NCBI RefSeq assembly: GCF_003477705.1
Contig: NZ_QUDV01000008.1
Coordinates: 23,702-87,701, forward strand
Source of the DNA: Dorea sp. AF36-15AT
GTDB taxonomy: Bacteria; Bacillota; Clostridia; Lachnospirales; Lachnospiraceae
Length of the DNA: 64,000 nt
Direction of reading: 5' to 3'
Within the stretch, counting starts at the first letter, position 1. Each line of letters opens with the position of its first letter. The position numbers and the translations under genes are program-made. Shown here piece by piece: positions 44,208 to 52,525 of this stretch. Below the pieces are notes generated by a model that saw only the letters and a list, made by a program, of their open reading frames with translations, searched no databases and had not been told where the DNA came from.

Positions 44208-45980
44208 ATGAAGGCTTCGGATTTCACGACCGGCGGAAACGACCGTGAGAAAGCCATGAGTAATCTCCTCAAGACCGAAAAGACGGATGCCGTCAATACC
44301 GGTCTGGTGGAAAAGGCAGATAAGAGCGCCAAAGCCTTAAAGGGTGACCTCTATTCCGTCGGCAAGAAGGGCACGCACGGCGCGGGAAGTACCGCCCTCG
44401 ATGCCATCGCAAGGAAACGTAAGAAGACTTCCGCCGCCGATGCCCTTGACGGAAAATCCCGTAGCCAGCTAACCGGAAAAAATGCCCTCACGAAAAAGAT
44501 GCAGTCTCGCCACAATCTGAATAAGAGCCTGAAACTCGGTGCAAAGGGTGTAGCCGCAAAAGCTGCCCACAACGCTCTCAAAGACTCCGAGCTGGAAGGC
44601 ACGGACGATTTGGTCGCAACCACGCACACCGGCGCGAAACTTGCCGGAAAGGCGAGAAAGCACCTTCGTTCCGGTAAGGATGCACTTGAAAAGAAAGACT
44701 CTCTCGGTGCCCTCTCGGAAAAGAAATACCGCACCGAGAAACTGGATAAAAAAGCTGTCCAGAAGCGGATGCAGTTCTCCAAATACTTCCATAGGAACGT
44801 CTACGAGAATGCTGCGGCGCAAGCGGGAAAGAAAAAGGCGCTCACGATTCTTTCCGGTGGCATCAAGGGAATGCTTTCATCACTTGCCGGTGCCGTCTCC
44901 CAATTCTTTCCACTCATCATTGCCTTCATCTTGGCCTTCGGCCTGATTTCCGTTGTCGGTGGAGGTGCCGCCGATGAGGAGCAAAAGAGCGCATCGCTTG
45001 ACGGGATGCCCGCATGGGTCACCTACGACCTCGTGCTCGCGTGCCTGAACGCCCACGAGCAGTACGGATATCCCGCTTCGGCACTCCTAGGCCAGATGAT
45101 GATTGAGAACGGCACCTCGGACTCCGGTTCCGACCTCGGGCGGCTGTACCACAACTACGGCGGCGTGAAATATGCCGGTTATGACTACGGCGGACTCATC
45201 ACGGGTTCCGTTAAAATGCTCACCACCGAATACAGTGCTTCCGGCTCTGCCTACAAGACCTACGCGGATTTCGCCGTCTTCAAAGACGATGATTCGTACA
45301 TGAAATACCGGTGCGAGCATCTGTATAAACAATCCAACTACACCCGTGTCCCTAACTACCAGAAGGCCATCGACACCAACAACTCCGAACTCTTTTTACG
45401 TGCCCTCGGCGAGGGTGGGTACTACACCGCGTCGCAGGACAGCTATATCGCCCAGTACCGTTCCATCTGCCAAGCCTATCCGCTCGTTGCGCAGCTCGAT
45501 TCCATGACCGCAGAGGAGTTCAAGAACCAATACTCCGGCACCACCCTCATTCCCGGTGGCGGGCAGGACTACCAGAGCGCCGACCAGTGGCAGAAGGATA
45601 TCGTGAATGCCTGCTCGCAGACTCCGTGGCCGGGAGCCAACCTTTGCGCCACATGGACAACAAGGGTCTATGCAAGAGCCGGTCATCCCGTCGGCGGCAA
45701 CGGCAATACGCAGCTCGGCAATCAGGGATACGGTGCCAATTACAGCCAGAAACGCGCCACCACCGACCTCTCCCAGATAAAGGTAGGAATGCTCATCTCC
45801 GCCCAATACGGCTCCAATACCGCCGCCGGTAACGCTTACGGGCACGTCGGCATCTATATCGGTGACGGCAAGGTCATGGATAGCATTTACTCCGGTCTGC
45901 GCACCATCTCCCTGTCCGATTGGGTTTCCCAAAACGGAAGAGGATGGGTTGTCTGCGGCTATCCATGGGACTGGCGCTAG
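44208..45980 (+). CDS. Membrane-anchored two-domain cell-wall hydrolase (VirB1-like)
   Basis: A 590-residue protein. Residues 1-210 are basic and cytosolic, with Lys/Ala-rich helices, and one membrane helix lies near 230-250 (FFPLIIAFILAFGLISVVG). Outside there is a glucosaminidase-type domain (about 265-430, with GYPASALLGQMMIENGTSD and LYHNYGGVKYAGYDYG). A C-terminal CHAP/NlpC-like domain follows (about 465-590, with NLCATWTTRVYARAG as the Cys site and GHVGIYIGDGKVMDS as the His site). Such enzymes open peptidoglycan for the conjugation channel. The long basic cytosolic part is unusual and may contact DNA or VirB4. Confidence 0.87.
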   Translation: MKASDFTTGGNDREKAMSNLLKTEKTDAVNTGLVEKADKSAKALKGDLYSVGKKGTHGAGSTALDAIARKRKKTSAADALDGKSRSQLTGKNALTKKMQSRHNLNKSLKLGAKGVAAKAAHNALKDSELEGTDDLVATTHTGAKLAGKARKHLRSGKDALEKKDSLGALSEKKYRTEKLDKKAVQKRMQFSKYFHRNVYENAAAQAGKKKALTILSGGIKGMLSSLAGAVSQFFPLIIAFILAFGLISVVGGGAADEEQKSASLDGMPAWVTYDLVLACLNAHEQYGYPASALLGQMMIENGTSDSGSDLGRLYHNYGGVKYAGYDYGGLITGSVKMLTTEYSASGSAYKTYADFAVFKDDDSYMKYRCEHLYKQSNYTRVPNYQKAIDTNNSELFLRALGEGGYYTASQDSYIAQYRSICQAYPLVAQLDSMTAEEFKNQYSGTTLIPGGGQDYQSADQWQKDIVNACSQTPWPGANLCATWTTRVYARAGHPVGGNGNTQLGNQGYGANYSQKRATTDLSQIKVGMLISAQYGSNTAAGNAYGHVGIYIGDGKVMDSIYSGLRTISLSDWVSQNGRGWVVCGYPWDWR

Positions 45981-46002
45981 GAAACCAGAAAGGATACCTG
46001 CT

Positions 46003-46866
46003 ATGAAGAAACTGAAAGCATGGATGGCGGAACACAAGAAGTTTTCCGTCATCGCCCTGTGCCTGCTCCTGATGTTCACCTGCGGCTCTGCCATGAGCGC
46101 CATCAACGTGTCGCATCACCGCGCGGAAACCGCAAAGGAGCAGAACGCAGGAAATGACACGGACACTACCACAGCCGCTGAGAAGAAGACGAAGGAGGAA
46201 ACCGGGAAAGTGGAGCTTACCGATGCCCAGAAGGAAATCATCAAGGGATACGATACCGATGCCAAGGAACTCATCGACACCCTCTCCTCTTCCGTCTGGT
46301 CGGTAAGCGAGGGGCGCTACACCCTCAAGTTTGCCGATGACTCCTACGTGGAAACGGTGAACGGAACTCCGACCGTCCATAGTTACGCCATCTCCCGCGT
46401 GGAAAAGACCTCCGATGGGTACGGCGGTTATCTCTATACCATCGTCTTCGAGACCGATACCGGCACCCATATCGTGACCTACACGGACGGCAGTGGCGCT
46501 GCGGTGAACTCCGATTCTAAGACCCCCGGTGAGAACACCATCTCCACCCTTACAAGCTCTACGATGTTCGCTCAGAAAAACACCGCATACGAGCGTGCCG
46601 AAGCGGTGGCAAACATTACCGTGAAGGGCATGAACAGCGAGGTCACGAAACTCTTCGGCGGGGATGAGAAGGCCGTCATCACCGCCCTCTCCAAGTGGTG
46701 CGCCGTCCATTACCCTTCTGTCACCGAAGCTACATGGCAGAAAGTCGTGAACCTCGATTATGAGAACGGGGTCATCACCACGGACTTCAAGCTCAACGAC
46801 ACAAACTCTGTTTCCGTCACCTGCGTTTACGAGCAGTCCACGGGCGAGTTCTCCTTCGAGGGCTAG
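46003..46866 (+). CDS. Membrane-anchored conjugation protein of unknown family
   Basis: A 287-residue protein with one N-terminal membrane helix (KFSVIALCLLLMFTCGSAM), followed by an acidic/basic linker and an outer domain. The outer domain contains repeated beta patterns (GRYTLKFADDSYVETVNG, YGGYLYTIVFETDTGTHI, NSVSVTCVYEQSTGEFSF). It lies between the wall hydrolase and VirB6. The position and topology fit a VirB8/TcpC-like scaffold, but I see no sequence signature, so the name is open. AGAAAGGA precedes the ATG at 46003. Confidence 0.72.
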   Translation: MKKLKAWMAEHKKFSVIALCLLLMFTCGSAMSAINVSHHRAETAKEQNAGNDTDTTTAAEKKTKEETGKVELTDAQKEIIKGYDTDAKELIDTLSSSVWSVSEGRYTLKFADDSYVETVNGTPTVHSYAISRVEKTSDGYGGYLYTIVFETDTGTHIVTYTDGSGAAVNSDSKTPGENTISTLTSSTMFAQKNTAYERAEAVANITVKGMNSEVTKLFGGDEKAVITALSKWCAVHYPSVTEATWQKVVNLDYENGVITTDFKLNDTNSVSVTCVYEQSTGEFSFEG

Positions 46867-46900
46867 GGCAGCGTCGCCATGCAGGCAGAAAGGAATCTCT

Positions 46901-47965
46901 ATGAATGAACAACTGACTTTACAATCCACACAGCGGGAGGAGACGAAGACGGTTCCCCTGCGCAGGAGAAAGGCTTGTCTTATGGGCACGTTCGCGCTCT
47001 TCGCCGCCTGCGCACTCGTGCTCCTCATTCCCCATCCGGCCTACGCGGGTGTCATCGGGGACTTCCTTGATATCCCCAACATGATTAAAACGTGGCTTCT
47101 CCAAATCGCTGCCACGCTCTTCAACACCTATTTCGGTGTCATCAACCAGACGCTTGATGCGAGGTTCATTTCCGGGCCGTTCAACGAGCTTTTCGGAACA
47201 ACCGAGCCGTATGGCGTGATAAAGGACTTTTATCAAGCCGGGGTCATCCCCGTTGCCCATGCCATCCTGGGTCTCTTCATGCTGATGCAACTCATCAAGA
47301 TTAGCCAGCGCATCGACGCGACGAGCACCCTTCCCGCCGTGAAGGATATCGTGTTCCTCGTGGTGACCTACTGCATCCTCAGCTACTTCATCGACAACGC
47401 CCTCGACCTTGTTTCTGCCATCTACGGCATCTTCAACGACCTCGTTGGTAACGTGTCGGACAAGCTGCAATCGAAAAACTGGTATGAACCCGGAATCGAG
47501 ATGACCAAGGATGATGTAGCCGATGCTACGCTCGGCGGATGCTTCCTCCTTTCGATTTTCGGACTCATTTCATGGGTGGTCGGACTCGTTTTCTATGCCA
47601 TTTCGATGGTCGTTGCCCTCGGCCGTTCCGTTCAGCTCTATGTCTATGCCGCCTTCTCTCCGATTCCCATTTCCCTTCTCGGCTTCGAGGAGACGAAGCA
47701 AATCGGAATCGGTTACCTCAAGAACTTTGCGGCAGCAGCCCTCGCAGGCGTGGTCATGGTTCTCATCCTCTACCTCTACCCGCATCTTGTGACCGCCCTC
47801 GCGGTTTCCGGTGGATTGGGAAAGGCTGAGATGCTTGGTCTCGCACGGGGCGTAGAAACATTCGACTCGTTCGGTGTCATCATCAAGACTATCGCCGTTC
47901 TCATCACGACCATGATGGGGCTTGTAAAGTCCGGCTCTTGGGCGAAGGAAATCCTCGGCGCGTAG
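46901..47965 (+). CDS. VirB6/TrbL-like polytopic membrane protein (second region)
   Basis: A 354-residue membrane protein. A signal-like first helix ends at IPHPAYA (near residue 48). An amphipathic part follows (FLDIPNMIKTWLLQIAATLF), with at least five more helices, including LGGCFLLSIFGLISWVVGL and AAAALAGVVMVLILYLY. FSPIPISLLGFEETKQIG matches the VAPIPFATM segment of the ICE 1 VirB6 protein. It is the last gene of the core secretion set and is followed by a hairpin. It forms part of the inner-membrane channel. Confidence 0.85.
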   Translation: MNEQLTLQSTQREETKTVPLRRRKACLMGTFALFAACALVLLIPHPAYAGVIGDFLDIPNMIKTWLLQIAATLFNTYFGVINQTLDARFISGPFNELFGTTEPYGVIKDFYQAGVIPVAHAILGLFMLMQLIKISQRIDATSTLPAVKDIVFLVVTYCILSYFIDNALDLVSAIYGIFNDLVGNVSDKLQSKNWYEPGIEMTKDDVADATLGGCFLLSIFGLISWVVGLVFYAISMVVALGRSVQLYVYAAFSPIPISLLGFEETKQIGIGYLKNFAAAALAGVVMVLILYLYPHLVTALAVSGGLGKAEMLGLARGVETFDSFGVIIKTIAVLITTMMGLVKSGSWAKEILGA

Positions 47966-47996
47966 ACGCTTACCGAAAACCTGCTACCGCTCACCG

Positions 47997-48026
47997 AAGG
48001 GGCGTGCCGAAACCGGTGCGCCCCTT
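47997..48026 (+). terminator. Hairpin closing the secretion operon
   Basis: AAGGGGCG and CGCCCCTT form a perfect 8-base stem with a 14-base loop 32 bases after the virB6 stop. No long T-run follows, only CCCCTTAATAAG, so it may be a weak terminator that lowers expression of the accessory genes downstream. Confidence 0.6.
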
Positions 48027-48085
48027 CCCCTTAATAAGTTATTATTGGGAGCCAAGCATCGGCTTCCGATGGAAAGGAACGCGCT

Positions 48086-49354
48086 ATGGCATACGACACT
48101 ACGGAAGCAGTGGCTAAGTTTCTGTCCGGCTTCCAGATGAAGATTACGAACCGGGAAAGGGACACCGTTGCCCCAGACTACTACGTGAAATACTCGCTCA
48201 CCCTCTCCAAAGGCGGAAAGGACTTCTCCACCACCTTCGTATCTGACCCGAGGGCTTTTGGGGAGCCGACCGTCACGCAGGTCTTCTCCGCCCTCGCAGA
48301 CGATGCCCTCACCTTGCGAAAATACTCCACTGACGAGTTTGTGGACAAGCTCTACGCACAGGGGGTAAAGCCATCTGCCGCCCTCCGTGCTTACGACTCC
48401 TGCAAGGAGACGAATTTGTGGATGCAGGACGAGCTGTACCTCTCCGGCTGGGAAATCGAAGAGATATCGAAAACCCTGACAAAGCATGGGGACGAGGTAA
48501 ACACTCTGGTCGAGAAGGCCGCATCCGAGCGTGCCGCGCGGTACGCCTATGACCACCCGAAGCTGCCGAAGGGTTTCGTTACTATCGAGCAGCTTCAAGG
48601 AGACCTTGACCTCGGGGACTTGCGCGACGAGGTGGAGGATTTTGATTTCGACGGTGACCTCACCGTCGCGTTCAGTGAAACTGCCGATTATAAGGTCGAT
48701 GACAACTATCATGCCCTTCTCTCGTGGCTTCCAGACCACACGGAGTGGTTGGAACAAGCCGAGTTCGACGGCCTTCTCGAAGGCTGCAAGGGCGATATCT
48801 ACAAGATGGTTCAGATGGCGCAGTACGAGTGCTTCAAGTCCGACCTCTACGACCATCGTGAGGATATCTCCCGTTACGGCACCCTCGACCAGCTAAGGGA
48901 TATGGGGGTCTATGCCATCCGGGAAAGCCTTGCAGACGAAATCTTAAACGACCTCTCCTATGATGAGGATTATGCACCGACCGATGACGCGAAGGATACC
49001 ATCATGGGTGCCGTAAACGCCGCGTTCGAGGAGCGGTACGGGGAGGACTTCGCCGAAGTCGCGACCGACTTTGGGCAGGATATCGACGATATCGCAGGTC
49101 GCGCAAATCCTTATGTCCTGAGTGTGGATACGGTACGCGCCGTGAACGAAAAGGGATACGACGCGGTGTTTGCCGAGCAGTGGAAGGCCGAGCTTTCTGA
49201 GTGTGATATCGACCCGGAAGCGGTTTCCGTTGACAGCGAAGCGCACGATATGGAAAACGGCAGGGATGGGCTTGATGATAACGCCCCGGAAAAGGATGCC
49301 CCGGAAAAGGACGATAGAGATGCACAGCCGCCTGTAGACACCGACAACCGTTAG
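48086..49354 (+). CDS. Tagged accessory protein 2
   Basis: A 422-residue soluble acidic protein, mostly helical, starting MAYDTTEAVAKFLSGFQMK. It contains LSWLPDHTEWLEQAEFDGLL, LDQLRDMGVYAIRESLADE and a tail rich in Asp, Glu and Pro. The shared motif is SVDSEAHDMENGRDGL at residue 381, 42 residues from the end. No enzyme motif, membrane segment or signal peptide is visible. It is the first gene after the secretion operon and starts the row of tagged proteins. It might be cargo that acts in the recipient, which is inference. Confidence 0.8.
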   Translation: MAYDTTEAVAKFLSGFQMKITNRERDTVAPDYYVKYSLTLSKGGKDFSTTFVSDPRAFGEPTVTQVFSALADDALTLRKYSTDEFVDKLYAQGVKPSAALRAYDSCKETNLWMQDELYLSGWEIEEISKTLTKHGDEVNTLVEKAASERAARYAYDHPKLPKGFVTIEQLQGDLDLGDLRDEVEDFDFDGDLTVAFSETADYKVDDNYHALLSWLPDHTEWLEQAEFDGLLEGCKGDIYKMVQMAQYECFKSDLYDHREDISRYGTLDQLRDMGVYAIRESLADEILNDLSYDEDYAPTDDAKDTIMGAVNAAFEERYGEDFAEVATDFGQDIDDIAGRANPYVLSVDTVRAVNEKGYDAVFAEQWKAELSECDIDPEAVSVDSEAHDMENGRDGLDDNAPEKDAPEKDDRDAQPPVDTDNR

Positions 49355-49415
49355 AAATATGCATGGAAACGGGTGAGGGCAAGGCTCCGCCCGTTTTCTG
49401 CTGAAAGGAGACTCT

Positions 49416-50660
49416 ATGGAACCGAAACCGAAAGAGCGTATCGTCTTCGACGAAGACTCCTACTACGGAGACGAAGGTGCGGAATGGGCGGTAAACGACC
49501 TTATGGAACGTAAAGGTCTGACCGAGGATGAGGTGCGCGAGAGCTTCACCGACGATGAGGTTTTCCAACACGCGATGAAGCTGCGCGACTTCGATTACGA
49601 GGAGGAGATGCGGGCGCTTGCCGCCTTCTTCGATGGGAAGAAGTCAGACATGTCGGATTTCATCAACCCTTACGGCGGCAACCACATTTTTGTTGCTGGC
49701 AGCGTAGAACGTTGGGATGACACAATCCCCGTTATCACCGTCTACAAGGACTTCGATGCCGCCACCGATTGCTCTCCGTCCCGTTTCGGTCGGGGCAACG
49801 TTTTCGCCGACTGCGAGATTCAGAAGGTCTGGGACGAGAACGGCACGCTTTACCTTGCCGGTGCCCACCATGACGGGCGCGTATCCGTCGAGATGCGTCA
49901 GCTCACCGATGAGGGCGAACGCCTTTGGGGACAGCTCGATTACGAGGATTATCTGCCCCTCGAAGGGCTTACCGCCATGGGAAAGCACTATGAGCTTGGC
50001 GATGAGAAGCAGTTCATCCACGACCTCTATAACAGCCCGGAACTCTGCGCCGCCCCCCGTTACATGGAGCAGTCCTTCGGATGCCCTTCTGAGGAATACG
50101 AGAAAGAGGAAGTGACACTCCCTCACGACTTCACCACCGGCAAATGGCGTGTGCATCTTATCTACCCCGGAGAGCGTTACGGTCTCGATGGTTGCCTGAC
50201 CTATGAGTTAAATGCTTACTCTGGCGTACCTGCCGCCGCCCATCGCGCGTCCTACCCCCTTGTGGAGTTCTACGATACCTCGCAGGATGCCGCACGCTTC
50301 CCGGGCGGGCAGTTCGTCTCTCGTTACTACATGACCGACCTGCTTGAGGACGATTCTATTGCCGTCTCCCTCGACACGATGCTCAAGAACGGGAACCAGT
50401 TCTCCCTTGATGGCGGTATTCCCGCTTGGACGGTTGAAGGCGATGACCTTGCGAAGGTGAACGACTTTCTCAAGAAAAGCTGCATGGAGTTCTGCGGCTC
50501 CCTTCCCGGTGACGATAGGGGGGAGGACGGCTATTCCCTTTCGGGGGAAGCAAGGGATGCTGCCACCTCCCGCAATGGTTTGAACGAGAACCGGAAATCC
50601 GTTGCGGAGATGATTCAGGAATGTTTCGATTCCATCGAGAACAACGGAGATACCATTTAG
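49416..50660 (+). CDS. Tagged accessory protein 3, two-part
   Basis: A 414-residue acidic protein. The N-terminal part (about 1-220) is unique to it (RIVFDEDSYYGDEGAEWAV, TVYKDFDAATDCSPSRFGR). The part from about 230 (FTTGKWRVHLIYPGERYG, PLVEFYDTSQDAARFPGGQ, DDLAKVNDFLKKSCMEFC) is shared with the next protein. The tag SLSGEARDAATSRNGL at residue 374 is followed by NENRKS and 19 more residues. GAAAGGAG precedes the ATG. There is no membrane segment and the fold is not recognised. The start of the next gene follows the stop by one base. Confidence 0.82.
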   Translation: MEPKPKERIVFDEDSYYGDEGAEWAVNDLMERKGLTEDEVRESFTDDEVFQHAMKLRDFDYEEEMRALAAFFDGKKSDMSDFINPYGGNHIFVAGSVERWDDTIPVITVYKDFDAATDCSPSRFGRGNVFADCEIQKVWDENGTLYLAGAHHDGRVSVEMRQLTDEGERLWGQLDYEDYLPLEGLTAMGKHYELGDEKQFIHDLYNSPELCAAPRYMEQSFGCPSEEYEKEEVTLPHDFTTGKWRVHLIYPGERYGLDGCLTYELNAYSGVPAAAHRASYPLVEFYDTSQDAARFPGGQFVSRYYMTDLLEDDSIAVSLDTMLKNGNQFSLDGGIPAWTVEGDDLAKVNDFLKKSCMEFCGSLPGDDRGEDGYSLSGEARDAATSRNGLNENRKSVAEMIQECFDSIENNGDTI

Positions 50661-50661
50661 C

Positions 50662-51201
50662 ATGAAGCGTAAGAAGACAAAGAACTTTAACTATGCCTGC
50701 CCACGCGAGTTCACTACCGGCAGGTGGCGCGTGCATCTCGTCTATCCCGGTGAACCCCGCGCGGATGGCGGCTTACCAAAAAGCGAGAATGAAAATCCCC
50801 CCTGCGGTGACACGATGGTCGAGTTCTACGATACCGAGGATAACGGGCAGTTCGTAGCCAGTTTCCACATGAACACCCTGCTCGGCTACCCTTGGAACGG
50901 AATGGTCGGTGCCGACCTCGACGGCCTTGAAGCGTATGGATTCGCTTATCCACTCAGCACACAAGCCGCGACCGACTGGCTTGAGGGCGATGACCTTGCG
51001 AAGGTGAATGCTTTCCTCAAGGAGACCTGCAAGGAGGTCTTCGGCATCCTGCCCGGTGCGGACGATGGCGGCTATTCCCTTTCGGGGGAAGCGAGAGAAG
51101 CCGCCCTATCGCGCTTCGCTCTCCCGGAGAACAGGAAAGCCGCCCTCAATATGATTCGGAAACTGAATGAGTCGAGAGACAGCAACGAAAACGCCCTTTA
51201 G
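50662..51201 (+). CDS. Tagged accessory protein 4, paralogue of the previous C-terminal half
   Basis: A 179-residue protein made of the domain shared with the preceding gene: FTTGRWRVHLVYPGEP, MVEFYDTEDNGQFVASFHM and GDDLAKVNAFLKETCKEVF. The tag SLSGEAREAALSRFAL starts at residue 139. The 25 residues after it (PENRKAALNMIRKL ...) have the same length and pattern as in the neighbour, so tag and domain duplicated together. It is translationally coupled to the gene before it. The shared domain is unknown to me. Confidence 0.82.
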   Translation: MKRKKTKNFNYACPREFTTGRWRVHLVYPGEPRADGGLPKSENENPPCGDTMVEFYDTEDNGQFVASFHMNTLLGYPWNGMVGADLDGLEAYGFAYPLSTQAATDWLEGDDLAKVNAFLKETCKEVFGILPGADDGGYSLSGEAREAALSRFALPENRKAALNMIRKLNESRDSNENAL

Positions 51202-51230
51202 GCGTTTTTGGCAAGAAAGGAGAAATGAAC

Positions 51231-51470
51231 ATGGCAGAAGATTTCGGTGACAGCACGGGAAGCGGCCTTGTGAATACCGCAGGGCAGGCCGCAAAAGAGG
51301 TCGTTCAGGCCGTCGTGACAAAGGGTGCGGGCATCGGAGGAAAGGGCGGTGGCGGCATCTCCCTCTCCGGGGAAGCCAAGGACATGATGGCAGCTTCCAA
51401 ACAGCTTGCAGGCGCATCTGCCGCACCTTCCCGCGAGCATCTGGTCGCAAAGCCCGACCTCTCCCGTTAG
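51231..51470 (+). CDS. Tagged accessory protein 5, minimal form
   Basis: A 79-residue protein that is little more than the tag. It has an N-terminal MAEDFGDSTGSGLVN, like the start of the 36468-37949 product, then an Ala/Gly-rich middle (KGAGIGGKGGGG). The tag SLSGEAKDMMAASKQL is at residue 44 and a 20-residue tail follows. The start at 51231 has AGAAAGGAG upstream. Its small size makes it the best natural test case for what the motif does, for example as a competitor or a chaperone-like occupant of the binding site. Confidence 0.78.
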   Translation: MAEDFGDSTGSGLVNTAGQAAKEVVQAVVTKGAGIGGKGGGGISLSGEAKDMMAASKQLAGASAAPSREHLVAKPDLSR

Positions 51471-51528
51471 ATAGAACCACAGAAAACCAGCAAACCGCAC
51501 AACTAGAAACACAGAAAGGATGATTGCC

Positions 51529-52491
51529 ATGCCAGATAACGACTTCTGGATTGGGCAGGAGCAGATTCCCGTTGACCTCTCCCTCCTGCTCACCTACTCC
51601 AACGATGAGGACTATTGGTACGTTCCGGGGGAGTATGCGCTCAGGGTCTATACCGTCGATACCCTGAACACCAACTTCGCCCGCCCCTGCTTCGCGCTCG
51701 GTGAGCGCACGTCCGACCCGGAGATGGAGGATGTTTCCGGTGCTATCGAGAACACCCTCCACGAACTTCTCGATTCCGGTGCGACCCCCGAGGACGTGTA
51801 CCGCATCATGGGACTCGTTAAGGAGAGCGAACTTTCCCCCGAGACCAAGGAAGCTGGCACCTATCTCCCCATCGACCTCGGCTATTGCATCGACGGAAAT
51901 ATCGTCTCCTATGAAGCGGTGCCGGAGAGTGTTGCGACGGTACCTGAAAACGTAGACTACCCGCGTTACGCGGAAGCGATGGAGAGCCATGTGCCGCTTC
52001 CCATCGCTACGCAGATTGCTAATCATGACTTCTCCCACGGACAGGCGGATATCCTCATGGAAGCCGCCCGTAACCCTCGCGTCTCGTCAGAGACGCTTGA
52101 GACGATAGCCGACAAGACCCTTTCGTCCGGTAAGATGCGCAGTCTTCTGGATATCGCTTCTGTCGGCAAGAACCCCCTCGATTTTCGCAATATGGATGAG
52201 CAGACACTTAAGGCGGCTGTTTCCGTGCTGTTCCACGGCGGCAAAGACCTCCCCGTGACGGAGCTTGACCTTGCGCAGTTGCGTTCGGTAGACCTTGCGC
52301 TGATGGACGGGGCTTCCCCCGCCGAAGCCATGCGTGCAGCCGAGAAGTCTACATCCGCCGAGCCGGAAGCGACTGCCGCATCCCTCGCATCCGAAGCCCG
52401 CGACGCGAAGGCTGCTCGCACCGAACTCGATAGCCAGTCGGAGACGAAGGATTCCCCGACACGCGCGGAAAAGGCAGATGGCTCCCTGTGA
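51529..52491 (+). CDS. Tagged accessory protein 6 with helical repeats
   Basis: A 320-residue protein. The N-terminal 150 residues are beta-rich (YWYVPGEYALRVYTVDTLN, TYLPIDLGYCIDGNIVSYE). The rest is made of short helical units (DILMEAARNPRVSSETLET, AAVSVLFHGGKDLPVTELD) shared with the next gene. The tag SLASEARDAKAARTEL is at residue 285. The start at 51529 is used because AGAAAGGA overlaps an earlier ATG. The function is unknown; the repeats look like protein-binding surfaces. Confidence 0.78.
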   Translation: MPDNDFWIGQEQIPVDLSLLLTYSNDEDYWYVPGEYALRVYTVDTLNTNFARPCFALGERTSDPEMEDVSGAIENTLHELLDSGATPEDVYRIMGLVKESELSPETKEAGTYLPIDLGYCIDGNIVSYEAVPESVATVPENVDYPRYAEAMESHVPLPIATQIANHDFSHGQADILMEAARNPRVSSETLETIADKTLSSGKMRSLLDIASVGKNPLDFRNMDEQTLKAAVSVLFHGGKDLPVTELDLAQLRSVDLALMDGASPAEAMRAAEKSTSAEPEATAASLASEARDAKAARTELDSQSETKDSPTRAEKADGSL

Positions 52492-52525
52492 CAAAGCCGT
52501 TTCATGAGCAGAAAGGAGGACACCT

